Source: Paracoccus sphaerophysae (GTDB lineage: Bacteria > Pseudomonadota > Alphaproteobacteria > Rhodobacterales > Rhodobacteraceae). From it: 34,061 nt of DNA. The stretch is taken from contig NZ_JRKS01000032.1 of assembly GCF_000763805.1 (NCBI RefSeq), positions 1-34,061 on the forward strand. The letters run 5' to 3'. Position 1 is the stretch's first letter, and each line of letters opens with the position of its first letter. Positions 17,287 to 24,714 of the stretch are shown piece after piece. A program made the translations under genes and the position numbers. The notes beneath the pieces are model-generated. The model was not told where the DNA came from. It did no database searches and saw only the letters and a program-made list of their open reading frames with translations.

Positions 17287-17310
17287 CAGCGTTCTCCCGT
17301 GCCGAACGCA

Positions 17311-17340
17311 GCCTTACTGAAATGCGAATTTTCCTAAGGC
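17311..17340. promoter_or_regulatory. Candidate LysR-binding dyad
   Basis: GCCTTA (17311-17316) and TAAGGC (17335-17340) are perfect inverted arms separated by 18 bases. An inner GAAA/TTTC dyad (17319-17322 and 17330-17333) is almost concentric. The element is AT-rich against its GC-rich surroundings and lies between the LysR gene and its divergent operon, 25 bases from the LysR start and 37 from the MaoC-like start. The fit with a LysR dyad is good; binding is inferred. Confidence 0.5.
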
Positions 17341-17376
17341 GCAAGTCCTGCGATACCGGGGGGCGGAGGTGCACGG

Positions 17377-18222
17377 ATGAGCCAAGACCTGACCGACTGG
17401 ACCGGCCGCAGCGAGACCGCGACCGACCTGCTGCGTCCCTTCCCCGCCGACGCGCTGGCCGCGACGCTGGACCGCGACGAGACCTATCCCGAGGGCGTCG
17501 CTTTGCCCGACCTGTGGCACTGGCTGTATTTCCTGCCGCTGCACAGGCTGTCAGAATCCGGCCGCGACGGCCATGCCGCCAAGGGCGGGTTCCTGCCGCC
17601 GGTGCCGCTGCCGCGGCGGATGTGGGCGGGGTCGCGCTTTCGCTTCCTGCGGCCGCTGACCATCGGCGCCGAGGCCACCAAGACCTCGACCATCGCGCGG
17701 TTGGAACCCAAGCAGGGCCGCTCGGGCCCGCTGTGTTTCGTCACCGTCTCGCATGACTTCCGCCAGGACGGGCAGCATTGCATCGCCGAGGAACACGACA
17801 TCGTCTATCGCGAGGACCCGGCCCCCGGCGCCCCCGCGCCCGTGGCCCAGCCCGCGCCCGAGGGGTCGGATTTCAGCCGGACCATCCATCCCGATCCGGT
17901 GCTGCTGTTCCGCTATTCGGCGCTGACCTTCAACGGCCACCGCATCCATTACGACCAGCCCTACGCAACCGGGGTCGAGGGCTATCCCGGCCTCGTCGTC
18001 CACGGCCCGCTGCTGGCGACGCTGCTGCTGGACCTGCTGCGCCGGCAGACCGATGCGCCGGTGGCCGAGTTCAGCTTTCGGGCGCTGACGACGATCACCG
18101 ACACCGACGATTTTTCCATCCACGGCGCGCGCCGGGACGACGGCTCGATCCGCCTGTGGGCGCGGCGGGCCGATGGCGCGCTGGCGATGGACGCCACCGC
18201 AACCCTGGGGGACGCAGCATGA
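17377..18222 (+). CDS. MaoC-like / FAS1-type acyl-CoA dehydratase (mesaconyl-C4-CoA hydratase-like)
   Basis: 281 aa with a double hot-dog architecture: an N-terminal dehydratase-like domain (about residues 10-150, with WLYFLPLHRLSESGRDGH and LPRRMWAGSRFRF) and a C-terminal hydratase domain with FRYSALTFNGHRIHYD (about 184-199) and VVHGPLLATLLLDLL. This subfamily includes mesaconyl-C4-CoA and itaconyl-CoA hydratases; which CoA ester is used here is not shown by sequence. GGAGG lies 9 bases before the ATG. Its stop overlaps the acyl-CoA dehydrogenase start (ATGA), so it is the first gene of a coupled catabolic operon under the divergent LysR gene. Confidence 0.82.
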   Translation: MSQDLTDWTGRSETATDLLRPFPADALAATLDRDETYPEGVALPDLWHWLYFLPLHRLSESGRDGHAAKGGFLPPVPLPRRMWAGSRFRFLRPLTIGAEATKTSTIARLEPKQGRSGPLCFVTVSHDFRQDGQHCIAEEHDIVYREDPAPGAPAPVAQPAPEGSDFSRTIHPDPVLLFRYSALTFNGHRIHYDQPYATGVEGYPGLVVHGPLLATLLLDLLRRQTDAPVAEFSFRALTTITDTDDFSIHGARRDDGSIRLWARRADGALAMDATATLGDAA

Positions 18223-19391
18223 GCCACGACCTGAGCACCGGCGCCGATCCGTATCATGACATCCGCGACGCCGTGCGCGCGCTGTGCGCCGAGTTTCCGC
18301 CCGAATACCACCGTCGCGTGGACGAAGCCCGCGGCTATCCCGAGGAATTCGTGGACGCGCTGACCCGCGCCGGCTGGATGGCCGCGCTGATCCCCGAGGA
18401 ATATGGCGGCTCGGGCCTCGGGCTGGCTGAGGCCTCGGTCATCATGGAGGAGATCAACCGGGCCGGCGGCAACTCGGGCGCCTGCCACGGGCAGATGTAC
18501 AACATGAACACGCTGGTCCGGCATGGCTCGGAAGAACAGCGCCAGCGCTATCTGCCGCGCATCGCGTCGGGCGAGCTGCGGTTGCAGTCGATGGCCGTGA
18601 CCGAGCCGACCACCGGCACCGACACGACCAGGATCAAGACCACGGCCGTCAAGCGCGGCAACCGCTGGGTCATCAACGGCCAGAAGGTCTGGATCAGCCG
18701 CGTGCAGCATTCCGACCTGATGATCCTCTTGGCCCGCACCACCCCGCTGGACCAGGTGCAGAAGAAATCCGAGGGCATGTCGATCTTCCTCGTGGACATC
18801 GCTGCGGCGATGAAATCGGGGATGGAGGTCAAGCCCATCGCCAACATGGTCAATCACGAGACCAACGAGCTGTTCTTCGACGATCTGGAACTGCCCGAGG
18901 ACAGCCTGATCGGCGAGGAAGGCAAGGGCTTCAAGTATATCCTGACGGGCCTGAACGCCGAACGCACGCTGATCGCGGCGGAATGCATCGGCGACGGCTA
19001 CTGGTTCACCGACAAGGTGGTGGCCTACGCCAAGGAGCGGGTCGTCTTCGGCCGCCCGATCGGCCAGAACCAGGGCGTGCAGTTCCCCATCGCCGAGGCC
19101 TTCATCGAGATCGAGGCCGCGAACCTGATGCGCTGGGACGCCTGCCGCCGCTATGACGCGGGGCTGCCCTGCGGGGCGCAGGCGAACATGGCGAAATACC
19201 TCGCCGCCAAGGCCAGCTGGGAGGCCGCGAACGCCTGCATCCAGTTCCACGGCGGTTTCGGTTTTGCCAACGAATACGACGTCGAACGCAAGTTCCGCGA
19301 AACCCGGTTGTACCAGGTGGCGCCGATTTCCACGAACCTGATCCTGTCGCAAGTCGCCGAACACGTGCTCGGCCTGCCGCGGTCGTTCTGA
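18219..19391 (+). CDS. Acyl-CoA dehydrogenase
   Basis: 390 aa flavoprotein that introduces a 2,3-double bond in an acyl-CoA, passing electrons to ETF. The N-terminal helical domain ends near RLQSMAVTEPTTGTDTTRIKT (substrate/FAD contact), the middle beta domain has KRGNRWVINGQKVWIS, and the C-terminal domain has FGRPIGQNQGVQFPIAE and FHGGFGFANEYDVERKFRE. The usual YEGT motif carrying the catalytic Glu of many members is replaced by VAPIST; a Glu in ERTLIAAE (about residue 250) could serve instead, as in isovaleryl- and long-chain enzymes. It starts in a 4-base overlap with the MaoC-like gene and ends in a 1-base overlap with the CoA-transferase gene. Substrate unknown. Confidence 0.92.
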   Translation: MSHDLSTGADPYHDIRDAVRALCAEFPPEYHRRVDEARGYPEEFVDALTRAGWMAALIPEEYGGSGLGLAEASVIMEEINRAGGNSGACHGQMYNMNTLVRHGSEEQRQRYLPRIASGELRLQSMAVTEPTTGTDTTRIKTTAVKRGNRWVINGQKVWISRVQHSDLMILLARTTPLDQVQKKSEGMSIFLVDIAAAMKSGMEVKPIANMVNHETNELFFDDLELPEDSLIGEEGKGFKYILTGLNAERTLIAAECIGDGYWFTDKVVAYAKERVVFGRPIGQNQGVQFPIAEAFIEIEAANLMRWDACRRYDAGLPCGAQANMAKYLAAKASWEAANACIQFHGGFGFANEYDVERKFRETRLYQVAPISTNLILSQVAEHVLGLPRSF

Positions 19392-20476
19392 TGGGACCGC
19401 TGTCGGGGCTGACGGTGGTGGCCATCGAACAGGCGGTCGCGGCGCCGTTCGCGACCTCGCGGCTGGCCGATGCGGGGGCACGGGTCATCAAGATCGAACG
19501 CCCCGAGGGCGACTTCGCCCGCGGATATGACGACGTGGCGAACGGGCAGTCCAGCTATTTCGTCTGGCTGAACCGCGGCAAGGAATCGGTCGCGCTGGAC
19601 CTGACCTCCGAGGCGGGCAAGGCCGCGCTGACCGCGCTGCTGGATCAGGCCGACGTGCTGGTCCAGAACCTCAAGCCCGGGGCGCTGGCGCGGCTGGGGT
19701 TTCCGCCGGAGCGGCTGGCCGCCGAGTGGCCGCGGCTGATCGCCTGTTCGATCTCGGGCTATGGCGAGGACGGGCCGATGGCCGACCGCAAGGCCTATGA
19801 CCTGCTGATCCAGGCGGAATCGGGGCTGTGTTCGATCACCGGCGGGCCCGAGGAACCGGCCCGCGTCGGGATCTCGGTCGTCGACATCGCCACCGGCGCG
19901 ACCGCCCACGCGGCGATCCTGGAAGCCTTGATCGGGCGCGGGATCACCGGCCGGGGGGCGGCGATCAGCGTGTCGATGTTCGACGTGATGGCCGACTGGC
20001 TGACCGTGCCGCTGCTGAACCACGAAGGCGGGCGCACGCCGCAGCGACTGGGCATGGCGCATCCCTCGATCGCGCCCTACGGGGTCTTTACCACCTCGGA
20101 CGGGGTGCCGATCCTGATGTCGATCCAGTCCGACCGGGAATTCGCCAGGCTGGCGCGCGACTTCATCGGCGCGCCCGAGATGGCTGACGATCCCCGCTTT
20201 GCCACCAACGTCGCCCGGGTCGCGAACCGGCCCCGGACCGACGCGGCCGTGGCCGCCGCTTTTGCCCGACGCAGCGCGGCCGAGGCGACCGCGGCGCTGG
20301 CCGCCGCCGACGTGGCCTTTGCCGCCGTGAACGACATGGCCGGGCTGTCGGCCCATCCGCATCTGCGCCGCATCAGCGTGGACACCCCGAACGGCCCGGT
20401 CAGCTATCCGGCGCCGGCCGCGCGGACCTTGGGCGAAACCCGCCGCTACGGCCCGGTGCCCGCCCTGCCGGGGTGA
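19391..20476 (+). CDS. CaiB/BaiF family III CoA-transferase
   Basis: 361 aa, starting on the last base of the previous stop (TGATG). Family III CoA-transferases move CoA between carboxylic acids through an Asp acyl intermediate. The N-terminal MGPLSGLTVVAIEQAVAAPFATSRLADAGARVIKIERPEGDFARGYD is typical in register, including RLADAGARVIKIE (about residues 25-37). The likely catalytic Asp is in KAYDLLIQAESGL (about 134-146). Closest familiar relatives are dicarboxylate/citramalate/mesaconate CoA-transferases, but that is a resemblance only. With the dehydrogenase and hydratase it would activate the substrate acid using another CoA ester. Confidence 0.9.
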   Translation: MGPLSGLTVVAIEQAVAAPFATSRLADAGARVIKIERPEGDFARGYDDVANGQSSYFVWLNRGKESVALDLTSEAGKAALTALLDQADVLVQNLKPGALARLGFPPERLAAEWPRLIACSISGYGEDGPMADRKAYDLLIQAESGLCSITGGPEEPARVGISVVDIATGATAHAAILEALIGRGITGRGAAISVSMFDVMADWLTVPLLNHEGGRTPQRLGMAHPSIAPYGVFTTSDGVPILMSIQSDREFARLARDFIGAPEMADDPRFATNVARVANRPRTDAAVAAAFARRSAAEATAALAAADVAFAAVNDMAGLSAHPHLRRISVDTPNGPVSYPAPAARTLGETRRYGPVPALPG

Positions 20477-20523
20477 CGTTTTCGACAACCCGGCGCGAAA
20501 CCGCTTGGTCCGCGCCGGACCTC

Positions 20524-20540
20524 GCCGCAAGACTTGCGGC
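20524..20540. promoter_or_regulatory. Perfect 17-bp inverted repeat upstream of dctP
   Basis: GCCGCAAGACTTGCGGC has 8-bp arms around one base and sits 48 bases after the CoA-transferase stop and 23 bases before the dctP ATG. As RNA it can form a 7-bp stem with a 3-nt loop just ahead of the AGGGAGGA ribosome site. It could stabilise or delimit a separate dctP transcript, or be a protein site; no T-run follows, so a plain terminator is less likely. Confidence 0.5.
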
Positions 20541-20563
20541 CAACATCCTAGGGAGGAAACCGG

Positions 20564-21562
20564 ATGCAACTGACCCGCCGCCTGCTGATCGCCGCGACCA
20601 CCGCCGCGCTGGCCCTGACCGGCCTGCCCGCGCTGGCGCAGGACCCGATCGTCATCAAGTTCAGCCACGTCGTGGCCCCCGACACCCCCAAGGGCAAGGG
20701 CGCCGACAAGTTCAAGGAGCTGGCCGAGAAATATACCGAGGGCAAGGTCAAGGTCGAAGTCTACCCCAACAGCCAGCTCTACAAGGACAAGGAAGAGCTC
20801 GAGGCGCTGCAGCTGGGCGCCGTTCAGATGCTGGCCCCCAGCCTCGCCAAGTTCGGGCCGCTGGGCGTCGGCGACTTCGAGGTCTTCGACCTGCCCTATA
20901 TCTTCAAGGACACCGCCGCGCTGCGCCGGGTGACCGAGGGCGAGGTCGGCAAGACGCTGCTGGCCAAGCTGGAACTCAAGGGGATCAAGGGGCTGGCCTA
21001 CTGGGACAACGGCTTCAAGATCATGACCGGCAACCGCCCGCTGGTGAACGTGGACGACTTCCTGGGCATGAAGATGCGGATCCAGTCGTCCAAGATGCTC
21101 GAGGCGCAGTTCTCGGCGCTGGGCGCGGTGCCGCAGGTGATGGCGTTCTCCGAGGTCTACCAGGCGATGCAGACCGGCGTGGTGGACGGGTCGGAAAACA
21201 CCCCGTCCAACGTCTATACCCAGAAGATGCACGAGGTGCAGAAGAACGCCACGGTCAGCAACCACGGCTATATCGGCTATGCGGTGATTGTGAACAAGGC
21301 GTTCTGGGACGGGCTACCCGAGGATATCCGCGCCCAGCTGGACAAGGCAATGGCTGAGGCCACGACCTATGCCAACAGCGTGTCCGAGGCGGACAACGCC
21401 AAGGCGCTGCAGCAGATCCGCGACGCCGGCACGACCGAGGTCCACGACCAGACGCCCGAGGAACGCGCCGCCTGGGTCAAGGCGCTGGAGCCGGTCTATG
21501 CCGAGATGGAATCGCGCATCGGCAAGGAGACCATCGACACGGTCCGCGACGCGACGCAGTAA
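20564..21562 (+). CDS. dctP: TRAP transporter solute-binding protein, DctP type
   Basis: 332 aa periplasmic protein. The signal peptide runs to about residue 26 (basic RR, hydrophobic core, LPALAQ). The mature protein has IKFSHVVAPDTPKGKGADKF, LGAVQMLAPSLAKFGPL, the conserved Arg in MKMRIQSSKM (about residue 172) that binds the substrate carboxylate, and FSEVYQAMQTGVVDGSENTPSN. DctP-type proteins bind C4-dicarboxylates or related acids. AGGGAGGA is an excellent ribosome site 5 bases upstream. The membrane subunits DctQ and DctM normally follow, but the next genes are convergent and unrelated, so it is an orphan here. Its place after the CoA-transferase gene suggests it scavenges that pathway's substrate (inference). 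Confidence 0.93.
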   Translation: MQLTRRLLIAATTAALALTGLPALAQDPIVIKFSHVVAPDTPKGKGADKFKELAEKYTEGKVKVEVYPNSQLYKDKEELEALQLGAVQMLAPSLAKFGPLGVGDFEVFDLPYIFKDTAALRRVTEGEVGKTLLAKLELKGIKGLAYWDNGFKIMTGNRPLVNVDDFLGMKMRIQSSKMLEAQFSALGAVPQVMAFSEVYQAMQTGVVDGSENTPSNVYTQKMHEVQKNATVSNHGYIGYAVIVNKAFWDGLPEDIRAQLDKAMAEATTYANSVSEADNAKALQQIRDAGTTEVHDQTPEERAAWVKALEPVYAEMESRIGKETIDTVRDATQ

Positions 21563-21572
21563 GCCGCGCCGT

Positions 21573-21593
21573 CCGGGGGCTTCGCGCCCCCGG
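21573..21593 (+). terminator. Strong GC hairpin after dctP
   Basis: CCGGGGGC and GCCCCCGG form a perfect 8-bp stem with loop TTCGC, 10 bases after the dctP stop. It lacks a T-tract and is followed directly by repeat copy C, whose AAT-rich box may be part of the same element. It may act as a terminator or RNA-end stabiliser for dctP, and for the SDR gene on the other strand. Confidence 0.55.
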
Positions 21594-21600
21594 GCCCCCG

Positions 21601-21624
21601 CGGGATATTTCCGGACAGAAGATC
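21601..21624 (-). repeat. Dispersed intergenic repeat, copy C
   Basis: This is the reverse-orientation copy of the GATCTTCTGTCC / AAATATCCC box, joined on its GC side to the hairpin at 21573-21593. It lies between the convergent dctP and SDR genes. The box-plus-hairpin layout is shared with copy D in the nor operon. Confidence 0.7.
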
Positions 21625-21658
21625 GGCGCGCGGCCCGGGTGCCGTCGCCCCGATGTTT

Positions 21659-22408
21659 TCAGATGGTCCGCCCGCCATCGACCTCCAGCACCACGCCGGT
21701 GATGAAATCCGCCTCGTCGGAGGCCAGATACAGCGCCGCGTTGGCGATGTCGCGCGGGGTGGACATGCGGCCCAGCGGGATCGTGGCGACGAACTTCGCA
21801 CGGTTTTCCGGCGTGTCGGGAACCCCCATGAACTGTTCCAGCAGCGCCGTCGCGCCCATCACCGGGGCGATGCAGTTGACCCGGATGTTGTCGGGGGCAA
21901 GCTCGGCCGCGAGGCTGCGGCTCATCAGGTTCACCGCGCCCTTGGACGAGTTGTACCAGGTCAGCCCCGGCCGCGGGCGGATGCCGGCGGTCGAGCCGAT
22001 GTTGATCATCACCCCCCCGCCCGCCGCGCGCCAGACCGGCACCACCGCCTTCACCATGTGAAAGATCGACAGCACGTTGATGTCGTAGATCTTGCGGAAG
22101 GTGGCCTCGTCGGTCTCCATCAACGGGCGGTTGGGGTTGGTCCAGCCGGCGTTGTTCACCACAATGTCGAGGCTGCCGAAGGCCGCCTGCGTCTCGGCCA
22201 CGGCGCGGTCGATGTCCTCGGCCTTCGACACGTCGCAAGTGATGGCGATGGCGCTGTCGCCCAGCTCGGCGGCTACGGCGCGTGCGCCCTCGGCGTTCAG
22301 ATCGACGACCGCGACGCGGGCGCCCTCGCGCGCAAAGACCTCGGCGATGCCCTTGCCGAACCCGGATGCGGCGCCGGTCACCAGCGCCGTCTTGCCCTGC
22401 AGCCTCAT
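21659..22408 (-). CDS. Short-chain dehydrogenase/reductase
   Basis: 249 aa from ATG 22408 with AGGGAGG 4 bases upstream. Classical SDR layout: cofactor motif TGAASGFGKG (about residues 12-21), VVDLN with Asp favouring NAD, NNAG (about 84-87), catalytic Ser in INIGSTAG, Tyr-x3-Lys in YNSSK (about 151-155), and IRVNCIAPV. It oxidises an alcohol or reduces a ketone; substrate unknown. It starts 10 bases after the aldehyde dehydrogenase stop, so the two act from one transcript, plausibly as consecutive alcohol and aldehyde oxidation steps. Confidence 0.9.
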   Translation of the reverse strand: MRLQGKTALVTGAASGFGKGIAEVFAREGARVAVVDLNAEGARAVAAELGDSAIAITCDVSKAEDIDRAVAETQAAFGSLDIVVNNAGWTNPNRPLMETDEATFRKIYDINVLSIFHMVKAVVPVWRAAGGGVMINIGSTAGIRPRPGLTWYNSSKGAVNLMSRSLAAELAPDNIRVNCIAPVMGATALLEQFMGVPDTPENRAKFVATIPLGRMSTPRDIANAALYLASDEADFITGVVLEVDGGRTI

Positions 22409-22418
22409 GTTGCCTCCC

Positions 22419-23858
22419 TCAGCCATGATGGTTCACGATCGTGCGGATGGTGGAAAATTCGTGCAGCGCCTCGAAGCCCTTTTCGCGGCCGTGGCCCGAC
22501 TTGCGGATGCCGCCGAAGGGCAGTTCCACCCCGCCGCCGGCGCCATAGCCGTTGATGAACACCTGTCCGCAGCGCATGGCGTTGGCGACCCGGGCCTGCC
22601 GCGCCCCGTCGCGCGTCCAGACCGAGGCGACAAGGCCATATTCGGTGCCGTTGGCGATGGCGATCGCCTCTGCTTCGCTGTCGAAGGGGATGGCGCACAG
22701 GACCGGGCCGAAGACCTCCTCCTGCGCGATGCGGCTGTTCGGATCGACGGGCCCCAGCAGCACCGGGGCGACGTAAAACCCGCCCGCCGGCGCGTTGCCG
22801 GCGACGCGGCCCTGCGCCAGCACCGGGGCGCCCGCCTCGGCGATGTAGGTTTCCACCCGCTGCTTCTGCCGGGCCGAGATCAGCGGCCCCAGCAGCGAGC
22901 CGTCCGCGGGCGACGCCTCGACGGCGCGGAAGCGCTCCGCCAGCCGCGCGGTCAGCTCGTCCCAGATGCCGCGCTGGATCAGCACCCGCGACCCGGCCGA
23001 GCAGGTCTGCCCGCCATTCTGGATGATCGCGTTGGCCAGCACCGGCAGCGCCGCATCCAGATCGGCGTCGTCGAAGACGATCTGCGGCGACTTGCCGCCC
23101 AGTTCGAGCGTGCAGCCGATGAAGTTCCGCGCCGCCGCGATCTGGATCATCTGCCCAACCTCGGGCGAGCCGGTGAAGGACAGGAAATCGACGCCGCGAT
23201 GTTCCGACAGCGCCTTGCCCGCCACCTCGCCGCGGCCGGTGACCACGTTCAGCGCGCCGGGCGGCAGGATCTCGTTGGCGATCTCGGCCAGCCGCAGGAT
23301 CGACAGGCACGCATCCTCGGCCGGCTTCAGCACGCAGGCATTGCCCATCGCCAGCGCCGCCCCGACCGAGCGGCCATAGATCTGCGCCGGATAGTTCCAG
23401 GGCACGATATGGCCGGTGACGCCGTGCGGCTCGCGGGTCATCTGGACCGTCGTGCCGCGCTGGAAGGGGATCACCTCGCCATGCACCTTGTCGGCGGCGC
23501 CGCCGTAATATTCGAAATAGCGCGCGGTCATCACCATGTCGGCGCGGGCCTGCGCCAGCGGCTTGCCATTGTCGCGCGTCTCGATAGCCGCCAACTCGTC
23601 GGCGTGATCGAGGATCGCCGCGGCATAGCGCATCAGCAGCCGGCCCCGTTCGGTGGCCGACAGCCCGCCCCAGTCGCCCGCCAGCGCCGCCCGCGCGGCG
23701 GCCACGGCGGCGTCGATGTCGGCGGCGTCCGAATCGGCGATGCTGGCAAAGGCCGCGCCGTCCAGCGGCGAGACAACGTCCATTTCGTGCCCCGACCGGG
23801 GCGGAACCCAGGCGCCCCCGATCAGGTTCAGCGGCCGGGGCAGCGTCATCTTGGGCAT
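22419..23858 (-). CDS. NAD(P)-dependent aldehyde dehydrogenase
   Basis: 479 aa from ATG 23858 with GAGGGGGGA 3 bases upstream. ALDH superfamily motifs: VPWNYPA (about residues 150-156), SFTGSPEVG (about 225-233), the general-base Glu in ELGGKSPQ (about 250-257), catalytic Cys in GGQTCSAGSR (about 281-290), and EEVFGPVL. Resembles betaine- or other aliphatic-aldehyde dehydrogenases, but the substrate cannot be fixed. First gene of the ALDH-SDR operon. A perfect palindrome at 23919-23932 lies 61 bases upstream and is a likely operator. The frame is open further upstream, but those residues do not resemble the family. Confidence 0.94.
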   Translation of the reverse strand: MPKMTLPRPLNLIGGAWVPPRSGHEMDVVSPLDGAAFASIADSDAADIDAAVAAARAALAGDWGGLSATERGRLLMRYAAAILDHADELAAIETRDNGKPLAQARADMVMTARYFEYYGGAADKVHGEVIPFQRGTTVQMTREPHGVTGHIVPWNYPAQIYGRSVGAALAMGNACVLKPAEDACLSILRLAEIANEILPPGALNVVTGRGEVAGKALSEHRGVDFLSFTGSPEVGQMIQIAAARNFIGCTLELGGKSPQIVFDDADLDAALPVLANAIIQNGGQTCSAGSRVLIQRGIWDELTARLAERFRAVEASPADGSLLGPLISARQKQRVETYIAEAGAPVLAQGRVAGNAPAGGFYVAPVLLGPVDPNSRIAQEEVFGPVLCAIPFDSEAEAIAIANGTEYGLVASVWTRDGARQARVANAMRCGQVFINGYGAGGGVELPFGGIRKSGHGREKGFEALHEFSTIRTIVNHHG

Positions 23859-23918
23859 CGGTCCCCCCTCATGCGTGCGTCGTTGCCGCAGATTGGGTGA
23901 GGCTCTGTCCGGGCGCAA

Positions 23919-23932
23919 GGTGGTATACCACC
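23919..23932. promoter_or_regulatory. Perfect palindrome resembling a GntR/FCD-type operator
   Basis: GGTGGTATACCACC is a perfect 14-bp palindrome 61 bases upstream of the ALDH start and 81 bases upstream of the NNR-type regulator start. Its core TGGTATACCA matches the type of site bound by FCD-subfamily GntR regulators such as UxuR and ExuR. No GntR gene is present in the window, so the regulator would be encoded elsewhere. It does not match FNR/NNR sites. Confidence 0.6.
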
Positions 23933-24012
23933 CTGGCCCGCGCGGCAGTTGCATCCCCTGCGGCCGCCGTCTATCCCGACCCGCATCCCAGCAATCGTTC
24001 GACCGAGAGCCC

Positions 24013-24711
24013 ATGACCCCCGCCGATCTGGACATCGCCCGACAGTCGACACTGCTGGCGCGACTGCCCGCCCCGCTGCAGGCCAAGCTGATGGAGGGGG
24101 CGCAGGTCCAGTCCTTCGACATCGGGCAGACGGTGTTCCTGCAGGACGACCCCGCGGTGGCGCTGTTCATCGTGCTGGACGGCTGGGTCAAGCTGTACCG
24201 CGTCGCCCCCAGCGGGGCCGAGGCGGTGGTCAGCGTGATGACCCGCGGCCGGTCCTTTGGCGAGGCGGTGGCGCTGCGCGACATGCCCTATCCGGTCTCG
24301 GCCGAGGCGATCACCCCGGCGCGGCTGGTGCGGATCGACGCCACCCGGCTGCGCAACCTGCTGCAATCGGACCCGGTGCTGGCGACCTCGATGCTGGCCT
24401 CGACCTATGTGCACCTGCAGCAGCTGGTCGAGCAGGTCGAACATCTCAAGGCGCGGTCGGGCGTGCAGCGGGTGGCCGAATTCCTGCTGGACCTGTCCAC
24501 CTGCGCCGAGGGCGGGTGTTCGGTGACGCTGCCCTACAACAAGGCGCTGATCGCCGGCCGCCTGGGGATGAAGCCGGAGAGCCTGTCGCGCGCCTTTGCC
24601 CGGCTGCGCCAGCACGGGGTACGGATCGACGCCGCGCAGGCCCATATCGACGACCTGGACGCGCTGCGCGATCTGGCCGCCGAGGACCCGGCCAAGGCGT
24701 GGATGCGCTAG
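24013..24711 (+). CDS. nnr: CRP/FNR-family regulator of the NNR/DNR type (NO-responsive)
   Basis: 232 aa from ATG 24013. The N-terminal sensor beta-barrel covers about residues 15-125 (FDIGQTVFLQDDPAVALFIVLDGWVKLYR, GRSFGEAVAL), followed by a long dimer helix (QQLVEQVEHLKARSGVQRVAEFLLDL) and the helix-turn-helix NKALIAGRLGMKPESLSRAFARLRQHGV (about 176-203). It lacks the N-terminal Cys cluster of FNR, fitting the NNR/DNR group, which senses NO via haem and activates nir and nor genes. Location beside norFEDQBC matches nnr in Paracoccus denitrificans. The candidate site before norC fits this factor. The exact subfamily is inferred from context. It converges with norF, 3 bases apart. Ribosome site GAGAGCCC is weak. 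Confidence 0.8.
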   Translation: MTPADLDIARQSTLLARLPAPLQAKLMEGAQVQSFDIGQTVFLQDDPAVALFIVLDGWVKLYRVAPSGAEAVVSVMTRGRSFGEAVALRDMPYPVSAEAITPARLVRIDATRLRNLLQSDPVLATSMLASTYVHLQQLVEQVEHLKARSGVQRVAEFLLDLSTCAEGGCSVTLPYNKALIAGRLGMKPESLSRAFARLRQHGVRIDAAQAHIDDLDALRDLAAEDPAKAWMR

Positions 24712-24714
24712 GGC

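Noticed and set aside
23859..24284. N-terminal extension of the aldehyde dehydrogenase over the regulator promoter
   Set aside because: It overlaps the start of the CRP-family gene and the palindrome, and shows no ALDH similarity; ATG 23858 has a strong ribosome site.
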